Positions 11,601 to 23,510 are shown, counted from the first letter of the stretch. The stretch: DNA of 31,524 nt from Vitrella brassicaformis (GCA_001179505.1 CDMY01000591.1:15052-46575); one strand, 5' to 3'. A program made the numbers and translations. The notes: a model not told the origin generated them from the letters alone.

Positions 11601-14600
11601 TCTGGCAAGGGCGAGGATCGGCGGGAGAACTTCGACAACTTCTTCAACTCTTTCATCACCGTGTTCATCGTACTCTCGGGCGAAAACTGGAACGAAGTCA
11701 TGATCAAGGTTAAAACCCACATGCTGCTTTGTGTGGAAGCATTTCTTCGTTCGTTTCATTTGTCTCTCTTTCTGCAGACGATTCGCCACGTGGGTTACTA
11801 CAGCCTCATCTACTTCGTGCTTCTGCTTATCGTGGGCAACCTCATCCTGCTCAACCTCTTCCTCGCCATCCTCCTGGGCTCATTCACCGACGCCCGCACA
11901 CAGACATTCAAGACATACCTCCTCAACTTCATCGAACTCTGCCAAAAGATGGGCGTGACTGCCGAGGACCTCGAGAGCGACAGGGGAGAGGGAGAGTCAT
12001 ACGCGGAGAGCTCATTCAGCCCACGATCGGCCATCGGTGGGAGCCCGAGTGAGAGAGGTGTTGGCGGTCTGATGGGCAAGCTGCGGCTGATGTCGTCCTT
12101 CATGCGGGAGGGGCAGAGGAGGGCACGAGCCAAGACCATCGCCGGGCCTCCCACACTGGTCTGTCTGCACGGAGTGAAGTGAGAGACCGTCCACCCATCT
12201 GTACATGTCTCCTCTCTGTCTACAGCACCGGAGCTACTCAGACCTCGATGTGCGAAAGGAGGAGGACTCGTTCAAGCTCCCGCCAGAAGACCTTCAGTCA
12301 CCCGAGCCTATCACAGACAACCACGAAGGGCCCCCTCCACCGTCAGAGACGCCAGTCAGCATGCCTTCGCCGATGCTGCCACTGCCCGGGAGGAAGCGCA
12401 CTGGTCTGACGGATGGGGCGCCGTCACCCGAACAGCCCAGAGACCACCTGAGAAGGGCGGCAACAGTCATCAAATCACCATGTACGGATAGACAGAGAAA
12501 GAGGTGATGTGTTGTGGGTGTAGCAATGCTAAGTGTGGTGTGTGTGTAGCATCGAAAGTGTCGCGCAGGAATCTGCACAAGCGGGCTGCCGACGAGAAGT
12601 CATGGCTGATAGCTCAGCTGCGGGAGATGAAGCGCCAGGGCAAACTCCCCACACAGCTCCTTCGAAGAACGATGGGCGCCGACACACTCACACTCGCAGA
12701 TACCGGCGATGAAGCGGCCCTCTCTCGTTCGGCCAGGAGCCTCCCCGTCGGCGAGCCACACCCGCAGATCGCATCATCACATCGTGTGTCGGATGACCAG
12801 CCGTCGACCGAGACACTGGACAGTCCTGAGGCGGCTGGGGTTCAAGGTGAGGTTGACGAGGGTGAGAGGGAAAGGGATACAGAGAGGGAAAGGCGGCGGT
12901 CTTCGCTCGAGAAGAGGCAGGTCAACTTCGCTCCGCCGACAGACGACATTGCCGCTGCGGCGAGGCGGGTAATGGACGAACGAAGGGAGGTCATGCCTCA
13001 GAGAGACGAAAAAGTATACCCATGGCTTGCTTGTATTGAGTGTATGTCAGTCTTCCCTGCCGTTTGTGGTGATAGAAGCAGACGACAGCAGCAGACACGT
13101 CGACAAAGACAAGGAGACGCCGGCAGCGCTGCCCCCGTCTGACGCGCTGCCAACAGGTAAGAGCCAAAAAACATCACCCACGAATCTGCACTCCTTTCTG
13201 TTGCCCCAGATCGCTCAATGGTGGTCCGATCGTCATCCCGCAAAGTGTTGCGGAGACACACGATCGGCCCGGACGCCTCTAGTCACTCACTCGGCATGCT
13301 CGAGTCAGGTCTCGGCGCGCCTGTGGGTGGTGGCATCAACCCATTAATCACACAAGACAAGAAGAGTGGCGCCTTGCTGACGTGGCAGTCGCACCTGGCT
13401 GAGGCGTGGACGGCCGTGCGGCGGACAGTGTCCAATGTGGCCACCGACGTGGGCAAGGCACTGGCGGGGCGGGACATCCCGACGGACCCGAGACCTTACC
13501 TGCTCATGAAACAGGTGACGGAACATTTAAGCGCCAGAAGCTCTTGGTGCGGCAAGTGTGTGTCTTTGTGTCGCTTTCAGCGAAGCATCGAAGCGGGCGC
13601 AATGGAGTGAGTAACAAAAGCACAGTGTACATCTCACACAACGCATCTGCACGACATGTGTGTCTTGCCACAGGCAGGCCGAGCAGGAAGAGGACCTTCT
13701 TCTCTACGGAGGCAAGAAGGGTCATCATCAAGCCATGGTGCTCCCCAGCACCATATTCGAGGACTCCCCAATGGAGCGTGCCGCAGCCAGGGCGTCAGTG
13801 GCCCTCAGCATCGTGCCTGAAGCACCCACCAAACCACCTATACCAATACGCAAGAAGAGAGTCAGGACGACGCTATCACCAGTAGGGCTCGGAGCCGTCG
13901 AGAGATACTGGCGGACATTTCGACAGGTCTGCCGGGCGATTGTGACGAACGCCAAGTGAGGAATACACACACACACACACACACACGGACAGAGATAGAG
14001 AGAGACAGGCAGAGAGGATGTGTGTGTGTGTGTGTGTGTGCGTGAATGGCAGGTTTGATGCGATAATCATGAGTCTGATCCTCGCCTCGTCAATTCTCAT
14101 GGCGGTTGCGCACCCCGAGATCGACCCGAACAGCGACTTCGGCCAGGCCGTGTGGCACATCGATGTGGTCCTCACCTTCACATTCGTCGCTGAGATGCTA
14201 CTGAAGTGGTTTGCATTCGGCCTCTTGTTTGAGAGCAGCAACTCATACTTCCGGTCAGCATGCAAATGCATGTCTCTCTCTCTGTATGTCGTCTCATGTG
14301 CGGCCGTGCTCCTTTGTTTGCACGTGCAGAGTGGGATGGAACTGGCTCGATTTCGTGGTCGTGACGACGTCTCTGCTGACATTCATCTTCGGGCAGATGG
14401 AGAGCTCCGGGCAGGACAGTGGCTTCGACACCTCCTCCCTCCTGGCCTTCAGGGCCCTGCGTGTGCTCAAATCGTTTCGTGCTTTCCGGCCTCTGCGTAT
14501 CATTTCCCGCAGCAGCGGCATCAAGCTCGTGGTGGACTCGCTGCTCTCCTCCATCCCATCGCTGGCCAACGTGTTCATGATTTGCTTCCTGATGTATCTG

Positions 14601-17600
14601 ATTTTCGCCATTTTGGGGGTGAATCTGTTCAAGGGCGCCTTCTACGCGTGCTACGACGATGCAGGAAATGAGGTTGAGGTGGACAGGGCGGCCTGCAAGA
14701 GCGACGACTCACTCAACCTGGTGGTGGCGGACTCCAACTTCGACAACGTCTACAGGGCGATGGTCACACTCTTCCAAGTAGGCCTCTTCCACCCTCTCTT
14801 TGCGTGGCTCCATTCGTGTGTGGTGGGTGCAGGTGAGCACAACGGAAGGATGGATCGACACCATGTACGACGGCGTTGACGCGGCCTCGCCCGGCAAGTA
14901 TCCCAAGTCGGACCGCAACATGCACCGCTCCCCCTGGGCGGCACTGTACTTCGTGGCGTTCATCGTGGTGGGCAACTTCTTCTCGATCAATTTGTTTGTG
15001 GGGGTCATCATCGACCAGTTCCAGCAGATGAAGGAGGAGATGGAGGGCGGGCCATTCATGACGGAGAACCAGCGCAAGTGGAAGGAGGTCCAACGGATGC
15101 TCTTCCAACAGAGGATACTCGAGAAAAAGACACTTCAGTTCCCGAAGAGCAAGTAAGAGGGGAAGAGAGAGAGACTGACGGATGTACACCTTTCCTCCTG
15201 TGTTTCTACGTGTGTGGTCAGCCTGGCTTGGCTGCAGGCCTTTCGCACGCACTTTGCGCCGATCGTGGCTTCGCGTGGGTTTGAATTTTCGATCATGTTC
15301 ATCATCACCCTCAACACGGCCGTCATGTGCATGCGCCACGCCACCATGAGCAACAGCTTCGCACAAACACTCGAGACCCTCAACATAGTGAGACACGAGA
15401 AGAACAACCAAAGGCACACACAATAAGAGAGACATGGCGTGTTCGATAGTAGGTGTTTGCGGTAATATTCAACCTGGAGGCGGCAGTGAAGCTGCTGATA
15501 TTCAGCCGTCTCTACTGGAAGGACCCCTGGAACACCTTCGACTTCATGATTGTGGTCGGCACCGATGTCACGCTGATCGTCATCGCCCTCCAATCTGAAA
15601 ACATCCGTCAGCCTGCCACAACCACACAGCACAGCCACACACAGCAGTGCAGTGGATGGCCATTTGTCTGCTTGCTCCATCCATACACACATAGGGTCCA
15701 ATTTGTCGACGATGGCCACGATGCTTCGTGCGTTTCGCATAGGGAGGGTGCTGCGTCTGATCCGGCAGGCGGCCGGGCTGCGAGTGCTCTTCCAGACCAT
15801 GCTCAATGTCATCCCCTCTCTCGGAAACATCGCAAGTACACAGACGCCCACAGCACATTGTGTGCGCGTGGATCGCTTCATGGGTGTCATACTGACTGTC
15901 AGGTCTTGTGTTTCTGCTGTTCTTCATTTATGCTGTCCTGGGTATGTCTCTCTTCGGCCTGGTCGAGTGGGGCGAACACCTCAACAGATACGCCAACTTC
16001 AGGCGGTTCGGGGACTCTTTGCTGGTCTTATTGCGCATCGCCACTGGCAAGGAAGGAAGCTCCCTTTGTCTATGGAAACACAGACAGAAGAACTGCTCAT
16101 AAATTGATTGCAATCTTCAGGTGAAGACTGGCACGAGCTGATGTACGACTGTGCCAACAACAGCGGCGGCACGTGGCTGGCCTACATCTACTTCCTGTCC
16201 TTCATGCTCCTCGTGTCCTTTGTTATGATGAACTTGTTCATCGCCGCTGTCCTCGAGGGCTTCAGCGAGACGGTGGCCGAAGACAACCTGGAGAGGATAC
16301 GGAACCAGCATGAACAGTTCATGAGCATGTGGATGGAGCACTCCAAAGGGGAACGGTGCGCACAACACAACACACTTGTGTGTCCACATCTCTGTCTCTC
16401 TCTGCGCGTGCACACGTGTCTCTCTTTGTGAAGGTGGATCGACATCTATGACTTTCTGGTCATCCTGGACAAGATTCAGTTCCCTGTGGGGTTCCGCGGC
16501 GAGTTCCAGGGCACCAAGGCCGTCAGGTTTAAACGCATGATGTCCATACTCGCTGCCAACCAACTCCCCATCTACGGAACCAGGTACACACACGAAAACA
16601 CACTCGTCCCTCTCTCTCTCTGTCTTTCTACATGGCATCCTTCCATCGAGCAGGGTGCATCTGCATGACGTCATCATCAACGTCGTGCGTCGTGCCTGCA
16701 CGTACCTCTCCAAGTCCAACCCCTGGAACCCACAGGCAGAGGAGAGCGTCGAGCTGTCGGGAGAGCTAGTCGACGCTTGGAAGAAGCAATTCCCCGAACT
16801 GGACGACTACGATACCGCCTTTGATGTGGGGCACCTTCTCGCCGCGAGATTCATCCAGAAGCTCTGGGAGAAGAGAAAGGTCGCTTCCGATGAATGCGGC
16901 GAGACACAATGGCTCTCGCCATGGATCATTTCTCCTTTTGTTCTTGTCAGAAGCGGAAGACGCTGATCAGTATAGTCAACATGAGCCGCAATGCCAACAA
17001 CAGCTCCGGCGGTGGTGGTGGTGGTGGTGGTGGCCCTGACCATCAACACCCCAAACGGGACCCGCCAGGCCCACCCCCACCCCCTGCTATTCCCCTTGAC
17101 ACCCAGCCAGCACACGAGAGCTCACAACCAGCGCAACAGGAAACGCCGACGGAGAGCCCTCAGCAGCGTACGGTTGCCCATCTCTTCCGTTGTGGTGATG
17201 AGGACGACTTGGTTGCAGATGTGCCCCCATTGCTGCCGGGGTTGGTTCCGACGGCCGTGTTTAAGGAGACATCGCCCAGGTCGCCTTCAAGGTCCCCACG
17301 GCGGTCGCTGGCGCCACCAGTGGAGTCAGAGCAATCCGTCACCCCGTCGAGCGGTGAGGCGCCTGCTGACCCTCTCAGCCTCCCACCGCAGCCTGATGAG
17401 AGCGAGGCTGCGGTGGAGATGGACACTGAAGACAAGAGGGGGCGTGGATGTGGGCATTCGACTGGCAGCAGCGGCAACAACCATTTTGGTGGAGACACGT
17501 CACCGCCGGCAGAAGCGTGTGAGCACATGACGCGGCGGGCCGTTGAAGTGCAGGACTCTACGGGAGGGCCGGCACCCCAATCTCCTGACCAACATGACCA

Positions 17601-18039
17601 ACATGACCAACATGAAAGCAGCAGCACCAGCCCACGTCTCGTCCATCACGAGAGAAGAAGGGGAGACACGCCATCCCCCCGCCAACACCAACACGTCTCT
17701 GCCGGTGCGGTCGATGACAGCCTCGACGTCGAGTCATTCACCAGCAGCAGTAGCAGGGACGTGCACAGACGGATGGAGCAGCCGTCACAGGCGTCCTTCC
17801 GGCCCTCCGAGCCGTCCATTGCCGAAGCCGGGCCGGAGGAGAGCCATGAGCCGCACCCCCAACCCCATCTGCACGCGCACGAGACACCACCGGATGATGT
17901 GGTGCAGGTGGATCATGGTGGAGGCGAGGAGAGTGAGGATGGTGGTGGTGGTGCAGGTGGTGGTGGGGATGATGCGTATGCGGACACACTGCTAGACGAC
18001 ACCATGGAGAGGGTGATGGGAATACGGCCCGCTGGCTGA
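8694..18039 (+). CDS. Four-domain voltage-gated calcium channel alpha-1-like subunit (EEEE filter)
   Basis: Twenty-nine exons give about 2,401 aa with every junction in phase. There are four six-helix repeats: I about 105-430, II 512-750, III 1312-1595, IV 1640-1880. S4 voltage sensors are visible (LRTFRAFRPLR in I, FRTFRLLRILKLAR in II, FRALRVLKSFRAFRPLR in III, LRAFRIGRVLRLIR in IV). The pore glutamates read TLEGW (Glu codon 10087), SGENW (11682), TTEGW (14845) and TGEDW (16123), giving EEEE as in high-voltage-activated Ca channels and not DEKA (Na) or EEKE (NALCN). After repeat IV come an EF-hand-like region (WIDIYDFLVILDKIQFPVGF) and an IQ-type helix (AARFIQKLWEKRKKRK) expected to bind calmodulin. 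The II-III loop is long (about 560 aa). The last 350 residues are low complexity with a poly-Gly run. Role by family: depolarisation-gated Ca entry, plasma or ciliary membrane. Introns at 9595 and 16047 begin with GC. The start could instead be the ATG at 8835. Confidence 0.93.
13956..14052 (+). repeat. Channel intron built from a CA tract and a facing TG tract
   Basis: Just after the GTGAGG donor is a run of about eleven CA units; near the acceptor is a run of about eleven TG units. In the transcript the two can pair and close most of the intron into a hairpin, placing the splice sites close together. It is the clearest case of a pattern seen in many introns here. Confidence 0.8.
17011..17033 (+). 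repeat. Trinucleotide (GGT)n run coding poly-Gly in the channel tail
   Basis: A GGT repeat encodes a run of about eight to nine glycines shortly after the IQ-type helix of the channel. It marks the start of the disordered C-terminal tail and is likely to vary in length between strains. Confidence 0.8.
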
Positions 18040-18387
18040 CAGACACAAGTGTGTGAGGTTTGTCGGTTTGTTTGCTACACACTTGGGAGGGGAGATATGT
18101 GCATATGGTGGCCGTCTGTGGGGCTTGCTGTGTGTGTCAATGGGTGTGTGGGTGTACAGTAGGTAGACGAGCAAGCGAAGGAGTGCGTGTAGCAAGCACC
18201 GATCAGTCGGCGCAGCGGCTGATGCGGTATGTGCTGTGCCCCGTAGCTAGCCTCCTGCAGACACTGACAGACCGGACCTTATTTGTCGACCATCCATTCG
18301 ACCATCGATCCATTGCATTCGATGACACGTCATTCACATCATGCATCAGTCCGCAAACACACCCATACACTCACTCTCTACACCGAT
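18040..18387. other. Convergent 3' intergenic region
   Basis: It sits between the stop codons of the channel (+) and the coiled-coil gene (-). It should hold both 3' UTRs. No further gene or RNA is evident. Confidence 0.5.
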
Positions 18388-21300
18388 TCACACCCTGGCG
18401 AAGTTGTATCTCACGGCCGTCTGTCTCCCATTTTTACCCCTCTCAACACGCACAAGAGGGGAGGATGTCACGTGACCCCCACCCCCTCCCCCTCTCCCGC
18501 CACCTAACACACACGACCCACCCCCACTCAAATCATCCTCCGGCCTCCGGTTCACATGCCCGGCAAAAGGAGACGGCCGCTGTGCCGAAGGCGGCAGTAA
18601 CGGCACCTTGTCTGTCGTGCCGCCCGTACGCACCGGTGAGGGCTGTTCGAGTGCTGTCAGGTCCGCTGCTTTGGTATGGGGTGTGAGGTGGGGCGGGGTG
18701 GCTGGGATGGGGGCGGGCGCAGGTGGGGATGGCTGGCCTGAGTCATAGCTTGGGTCGGGAGGAGGTGGGCGATGAGGGGGTGTGCGGCGGAAGCCGAGAG
18801 CGAGGTCCGAGCTGAGAGTCAGCCGCTTGCTAGCAGCAGCAGCAGCCACCGATTCTGGCACGTCACCAACACCACTATCAGCACCCCCATCCCTCTCTGC
18901 TTTCGGCGCTTGACGGACTGGCGACGAGAGAAGGATCTCCTCTTCTGCTGCTGCTGCTGCTGCCACTCCACTAGCCTGCTGCGGCTCTCGGTCTTGGCAT
19001 GTTTGCTCCTCTATGCTGTCCCCACCCCAGCTGCGCGAGAAAACATCAGCCGGCTCGCTCCTCGTCTCCCACAACACACCTGCCATATCGTCCTCTTGCT
19101 CTTGCTCTTCCGCTGCTGGCTGGTCTTCCTTGACTGCTGCTGGTGGCGGTGCGGCGATTTGCGTGTGGTCGGGTAGTGGGTCTCTATCGGTGCAACCACC
19201 CCACAGCTGCTGCTGCTGATGCTCATCTTGCTCCTCGTCCCTGCTGGACCGGTGTGTGGGGGGGATGATGCGCAGCCGCAGCTGGGGCGGCTGGCTGTGG
19301 CCGCCTGGCGTGTGCTGCTGGTGGCCATCCTCGTCGGCGGCATCGTCTGACGCAACAGCCATGATGAGGCCGCCCACGTCGTCTCCTCCTTGTTCGCCCT
19401 CCTCATAGGTGTCGTTCTGTGTCTGTTGGTCGCCCTCCAACTCGCGGATCCGTGTCTCGCTGGCCTGCAGCTGGTTGGCAAGCTCGTGTGAGAGCTGCTG
19501 CGCGCCCATCAGCTGTTGCTCTAACATCCACACCTCCCTCTCCCTCTCTGTAGCACTAGCACCGTCCGTCTGGCAGCCACCTTCAGCCGTGACGGCCTCC
19601 TTCCGCCGAACCAGGCGGGCATTCTCACTCTGAAGCGTGGCGATCTGAACGCACACCAAAACATGCAGAATGCGCCCCCTTCTCTCTCTGTATCTGTGTG
19701 GGTGTGGGTGGGCGTACCTCTGCTTCAAGCGCAGCAGTTGTGTCGGCATGAGCAGCCTCTGTCTGGCGTTGCTGCAGCTGCAGGTCGGCCACACACTTCT
19801 CGAGAGCGCGGGTGCGCTGCCGAAGCTCATGGCGCTCCTGCTCGTGGGCACGCACCTCGCCCTAACACACCCATGCATGATACACACACACACACAAGGA
19901 GACCGTGTTGGCGTGTTCTGGGTGTGTCGACTACCTTGAGCGAGGCGTTGCGTTCCTGTGCTGCGGCCATCTCTGTTTCTAGGTCCCGCAGTGCGCTCCT
20001 GAGGCCATCTAGCGACTTCTTCTCGTCCGCACTCTCCTTCTGCAGCCGGTCTCTCTCGCTCTCAGCATCCCTCAGCTGGCTGGTCAGCCTTTCGATAGTC
20101 TGCTTGTGGTGGCTATGCTGGGTCTTCAATGACTACACACACACGAGACAGACAATGCATGGAGTTCTGCGTGCGGGTACGTGTACGTGTTCCCTCTCTG
20201 TTCGGACACAGACCTGTGTTTGTGCGGATGACTGGGCGGCCTCCTCGGTCAATGCTGCGAACCGCCTCTCAGCCTCGCCCAACTGCTGCTCGAGGAAACC
20301 CACCCGCCCCTCCAGCTCAATCTTCGCCCGCATCCCTTCCTGCTCCACACGCCGCCTCGCCCCACAGGCACCCTCCTTCTCCCGACGCAGCGTCGCAACC
20401 CGCCCCTCCAGGTCGGTTTTCTCCCTCATCAGCTCGGCAGCCAGCGACTTCTGCATCAGCAGACACTCTAACGCCTCGTCGCGGTCCTTGGTGACGCGAT
20501 CCATGTCGACTCGCATGGCCGCCAGCTGCTGCGGGATGGTCGTGTGTGTGGGTGGTGGAGTGTCGGTCTCGACGCTGACTGTGCGATGGGTGGTGGTCTT
20601 ACGATGCACCGGCTTTGTTGTGGGCTGCCGATGGACCACCTTGGCTGCTGCTGCTGGTGCTGCTGGTGCGGGTGGGGGGAGAGGGGGAGAAGGTTTGCCC
20701 GCAGCTGCCGCTGTGCCGGTGGAAAGGGATTGTGTGAGTTTCTTGGTGTCCTTCTGGGCAGTGGACAGCTGAGAGGCCGACAGGACAATGTCTTTGGCCG
20801 CCGCCGTCGCAGCAGCAGCAGCAGCAGCAGCAGGCCGAACAGGGGGAGGGAGAGGGGGGCTGGGTGGCTGTGCCGCTGCTGCTGATCCTGTCGGGGTCTG
20901 TGCGTGGGGCGTCTTATTCCAGCCAAAGAGAGACGACCGCTGAGGCCTCCTATCGCCACCAGCACCCCCACCTCCAGTCGTATCGTCTACATCACCATCA
21001 CCACCCCCACCAGCACCAGCATCACCAATGTCTACCTCAGGCAGCAGGCTGAGCTTGAATGACGGCACGGCAGGCGCCATCGCCCCACCCTTGCTGCCAA
21101 CCCCTCCAGCACCGACCCCCAGCTGAAGCTCCCTTTGCCGCGACACTGGCAACTCGGCAAAGGGCCGATGACTCACAGTGACCCGCCCGTAGACGCCCTT
21201 GTCGCCATGATCTGGCCTGTCCATACTCGGCGAGGAGGTGGCCTGCTGTGGCTGTGGCTGTGGCGGTGTGGGCTGGTGGCCGGATGGCACATGGGACGAG

Positions 21301-21891
21301 AACCTTACCAGCGCGTCAAGGGCCGCCAGCTGCACATGATAGACAGACATACCGACGGATGAATTGCATCTCGTTGTCTTTCTGGCTGGGCTGCATGCCC
21401 TAATTGCGTGTATGCACACCCACCTGGTTCTGCACAGACTCTATCTCTGTTGCAATCGTGGCGCGGGCGTCACCCCGAGGCCCGGCCTCATAGTCATTCC
21501 CAAGCTGATGCTCTTCCAAATCTGGCGACGCATCTCCACCAACAGGTGCATCAGCATCATCTTCTACCTCCCTGTCGGTGACGCCTGTGCCTAGAGGGTT
21601 TAGAGGCTGTCCGCCCGTCGGAACGTCCTTCGGATGCTGCTGGTGCTGGTGCGTGAGCCTGGCCCTGTTCTTAGCTGCATATGTATGAGGCGATATCAAC
21701 AACTGACCCTTGCTCAGCATTTCCACCGCTTTCGCCTCGCAGCTCCGCCCAGGGCGAGCAGTTTCACGCAATGTCTTAGGGCGAGGTTGCGGCACTTGTG
21801 AAAGAACGAGGAGAGAAGGGCTCCGAGTTGAGCTCCGCATCGCCTCGTTCGCGCCGCCATTGCTGGATCTGGAAAGGAGACGCTGCTTCAT
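18388..21891 (-). CDS. Low-complexity coiled-coil protein
   Basis: Five exons (21891-21424, 21329-20214, 20132-19935, 19861-19718, 19644-18388), all with phase-0 junctions, encode 1,060 aa. Residues 1-420 are Pro/Gly/Ala/Gln-rich and disordered, including poly-Ala (around plus-strand 20810-20835) and PPLPPP runs. Residues about 423-720 form a long heptad-type coiled coil (DMDRVTKDRDEALECLLMQK, LEGRVGFLEQQLGEAERRFA, ERLTSQLRDAESERDRLQKE). The rest is Gln/Glu/Ala-rich, with short ordered pieces such as MAGVLWETRSEPADVFSRSW and a C-terminus VRYNFARV. I see no enzyme motif, membrane segment or signal peptide. It is probably a scaffold or cytoskeletal or centrosomal structural protein; that is inference. 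The ATG at 21891 is the first in the open frame. The gene is divergent from the small membrane protein gene and convergent with the channel. Confidence 0.8.
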
Positions 21892-22068
21892 ACATTCTAC
21901 GGTAAGGCATGCAGGGAACCATGCATATGCAGGCAGGGGGATGCAAACAAACTGTGTGTATCACTCACTCACATCAACGGCTCTGTGCGTCGGTCCTTCA
22001 GGTCTGCGTGGCGCGTCTGTGAGTGAATTGTCGGGCCTTACGCTGCGCTGTGCATCCGGCTTCCCGAT
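21892..22068. promoter_or_regulatory. Putative bidirectional promoter, coiled-coil and membrane protein genes
   Basis: About 180 bp lie between two divergent modelled start codons, mirroring the kinase/channel arrangement. No core promoter element is recognisable. If either gene has an upstream exon, this interpretation changes. Confidence 0.3.
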
Positions 22069-22330
22069 ATGCTCCGATATGCCGGCCGGTGCTGCGATGC
22101 CGTCATTGACGCGCACAACAAACTCGCTGACACATCCTTCCCATGGTGAGTGAGGCAATGGATGGATGACGCACTTGGATCCATCTGTGTGTGTGCAGGT
22201 TCCCCTTTCTGTGCTTTCGTCCGTCTTCTCCTGCGGAGCCGATCAAGTTGATTACCACGGTGCTGATGGCGCCGTGCTTCGCACTCCTGTTCAACGCACT
22301 CATGACCCTTTACAGGTGCGTCCAGACACA

Positions 22331-22362
<32 letters not shown>

Positions 22363-22599
22363 TGAGTGTGTGTGGATGGATGGATGGATGGCATGACATG
22401 CAGTGTGTTTCTGTATCGGCATCCCTTCTCTCTCGAGTCAACGGCCATCGCGTACCTCTATTGGTGTTTGGGCTTTCTGGTGTGGTTCAACATATGCACG
22501 CGGCCGCTGTGGAACATCAGGGCGTACCGCTTACTGAGGGGGGACAGCGGCGGGGAGCTGCTGGAAGAACAGCAGCAAGTGGATGACGAACGGGCATGA
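22069..22599 (+). CDS. Small membrane protein of unknown function
   Basis: Three exons (22069-22145, 22199-22315, 22404-22599) with matching phases encode 129 aa. Exon 1 encodes a Cys-containing N-terminus (MLRYAGRCCDAVIDAHNKLA). Exons 2 and 3 encode two hydrophobic helices, about 20 residues each (LITTVLMAPCFALLFNALM and TAIAYLYWCLGFLVWFNI). These are followed by a basic stretch (RPLWNIRAYRLLRG) and an acidic Gln/Glu-rich tail. The second helix is rich in aromatic residues. I do not recognise a family. Donors GTGAGT and GTGCGT and their acceptors are good. The ATG is the first in the frame after a stop, but an upstream exon with more membrane segments cannot be excluded. Intron 2 holds CA, GA and GGAT microsatellites. 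This is the last gene before repeat-dominated sequence. Confidence 0.6.
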
Positions 22600-23099
22600 G
22601 TCATGCGATGCGTGTGTGTAGATCTCTCCGGCGTTGACTCATTTCCAAGTATGTGTTGACTGACATGCATGTATCGATCACTTTCTTTTGTCTCCTATGT
22701 ACAGAACGAACAATGATTGACTGACATGAACCATGGCATGCATGGCATCTGGTCAACAAAGAGCGAGGCGCAACAGACACAGAGAGAAGGAAGGAAGGGT
22801 CGTAGACATAGAGGTGTGGATTTCCACACAGAGGCCGGGCACATGTGTCTCTGTCTCTCTCTCTCTCGCACTCTGTCTCTCGCTTTGCTTTGTGTGTGCG
22901 CACGTAGAGGAGCCCCAACCACCCCATAATCAGACCCACGCACACACACACATGCGCATGACGGCTACTGTCTGTCTTTGTGGCAACGACACACACAACG
23001 CGCAAGGCAAGAGTGGCAGCTGCTGTCTATCAGAAGGCATGTAGTCAGACACAGAGGCACACTGGACGGAGACTGTCGCACCCACCAGCCCAGACAAGA

Positions 23100-23250
23100 C
23101 TATCGCTTGTACTTCTGCATGATCTCTCTGATCTCCATAACATCTTAACGTCTTTCCGTGTCTGTCATAAGATGAGATGAGCGCATGACTCGACCCATCG
23201 ATGTCAAATAAATAGGTTCTCTTTGATTGATGTCCAGTAGAGCACCAACA
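23100..23250 (-). pseudogene. Decayed duplicate of the 3' end of the kinase-ankyrin gene
   Basis: The plus strand from 23100 (ctatcgcttgtacttctgca, the reverse of a KYKR-stop ending) matches 5419-5600. The match covers the last part of the final exon, the GAGATGAGATGAG part of the last intron, the CATGACTCG..CCATCGATG stretch, and the start of the preceding exon (GATGTCCAGTAGAGCACC against GATGTCGAGCAGAGCACC). The codons for the PWDWAKGR segment are replaced by unrelated bases and the intron donor is lost, so it cannot be functional. Because intron sequence is included, it arose by DNA duplication, not by retrocopying. Confidence 0.85.
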
Positions 23251-23399
23251 AAGAAGCGGCCGAGCAGGAGCCATGAGTGAAGCAGAAAGACCCGTCCGTG
23301 TGTGTATACTCTTCGTGCGTCCGCAGGCGATGAACGAACGACACACACGGATGACAAGAGAGGGAGACAGTCCATCCACGCATCCAGCCGGCCACTGTG

Positions 23400-23510
23400 G
23401 TGTCTGTCTGTGAGATGCTCGACGGCCACCGCACAGAGAGAGCGATGATCAACACTCTGTGTGAGAGGTGGCGGGCGGCAAGTCTACAGTCAGCACACCG
23501 ACACCACACC
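23400..23510 (+). repeat. Dispersed subtelomeric repeat unit A, copy 1
   Basis: Shares GACGGCCACCGCAC..GAG and GATGATCAACACTC followed by CAGCACACCGACAC with the copies at about 25576-25690 (+), 30195-30300 (-) and 30895-31000 (-). Unit length is about 110 bp. It is diverged and non-coding. Confidence 0.65.

Noticed and set aside
15018-15152. Sodium-channel inactivation motif in the III-IV linker
   Set aside because: The linker has TENQRKW, as in the channel superfamily generally, but no IFM-type triplet, and the filter is EEEE and not DEKA.
18772-20885. Several plus-strand open frames opposite the coiled-coil gene
   Set aside because: They are Ser/Arg/Cys-rich shadows of GC-rich minus-strand codons. 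The minus frames join in phase and form a heptad coiled coil.
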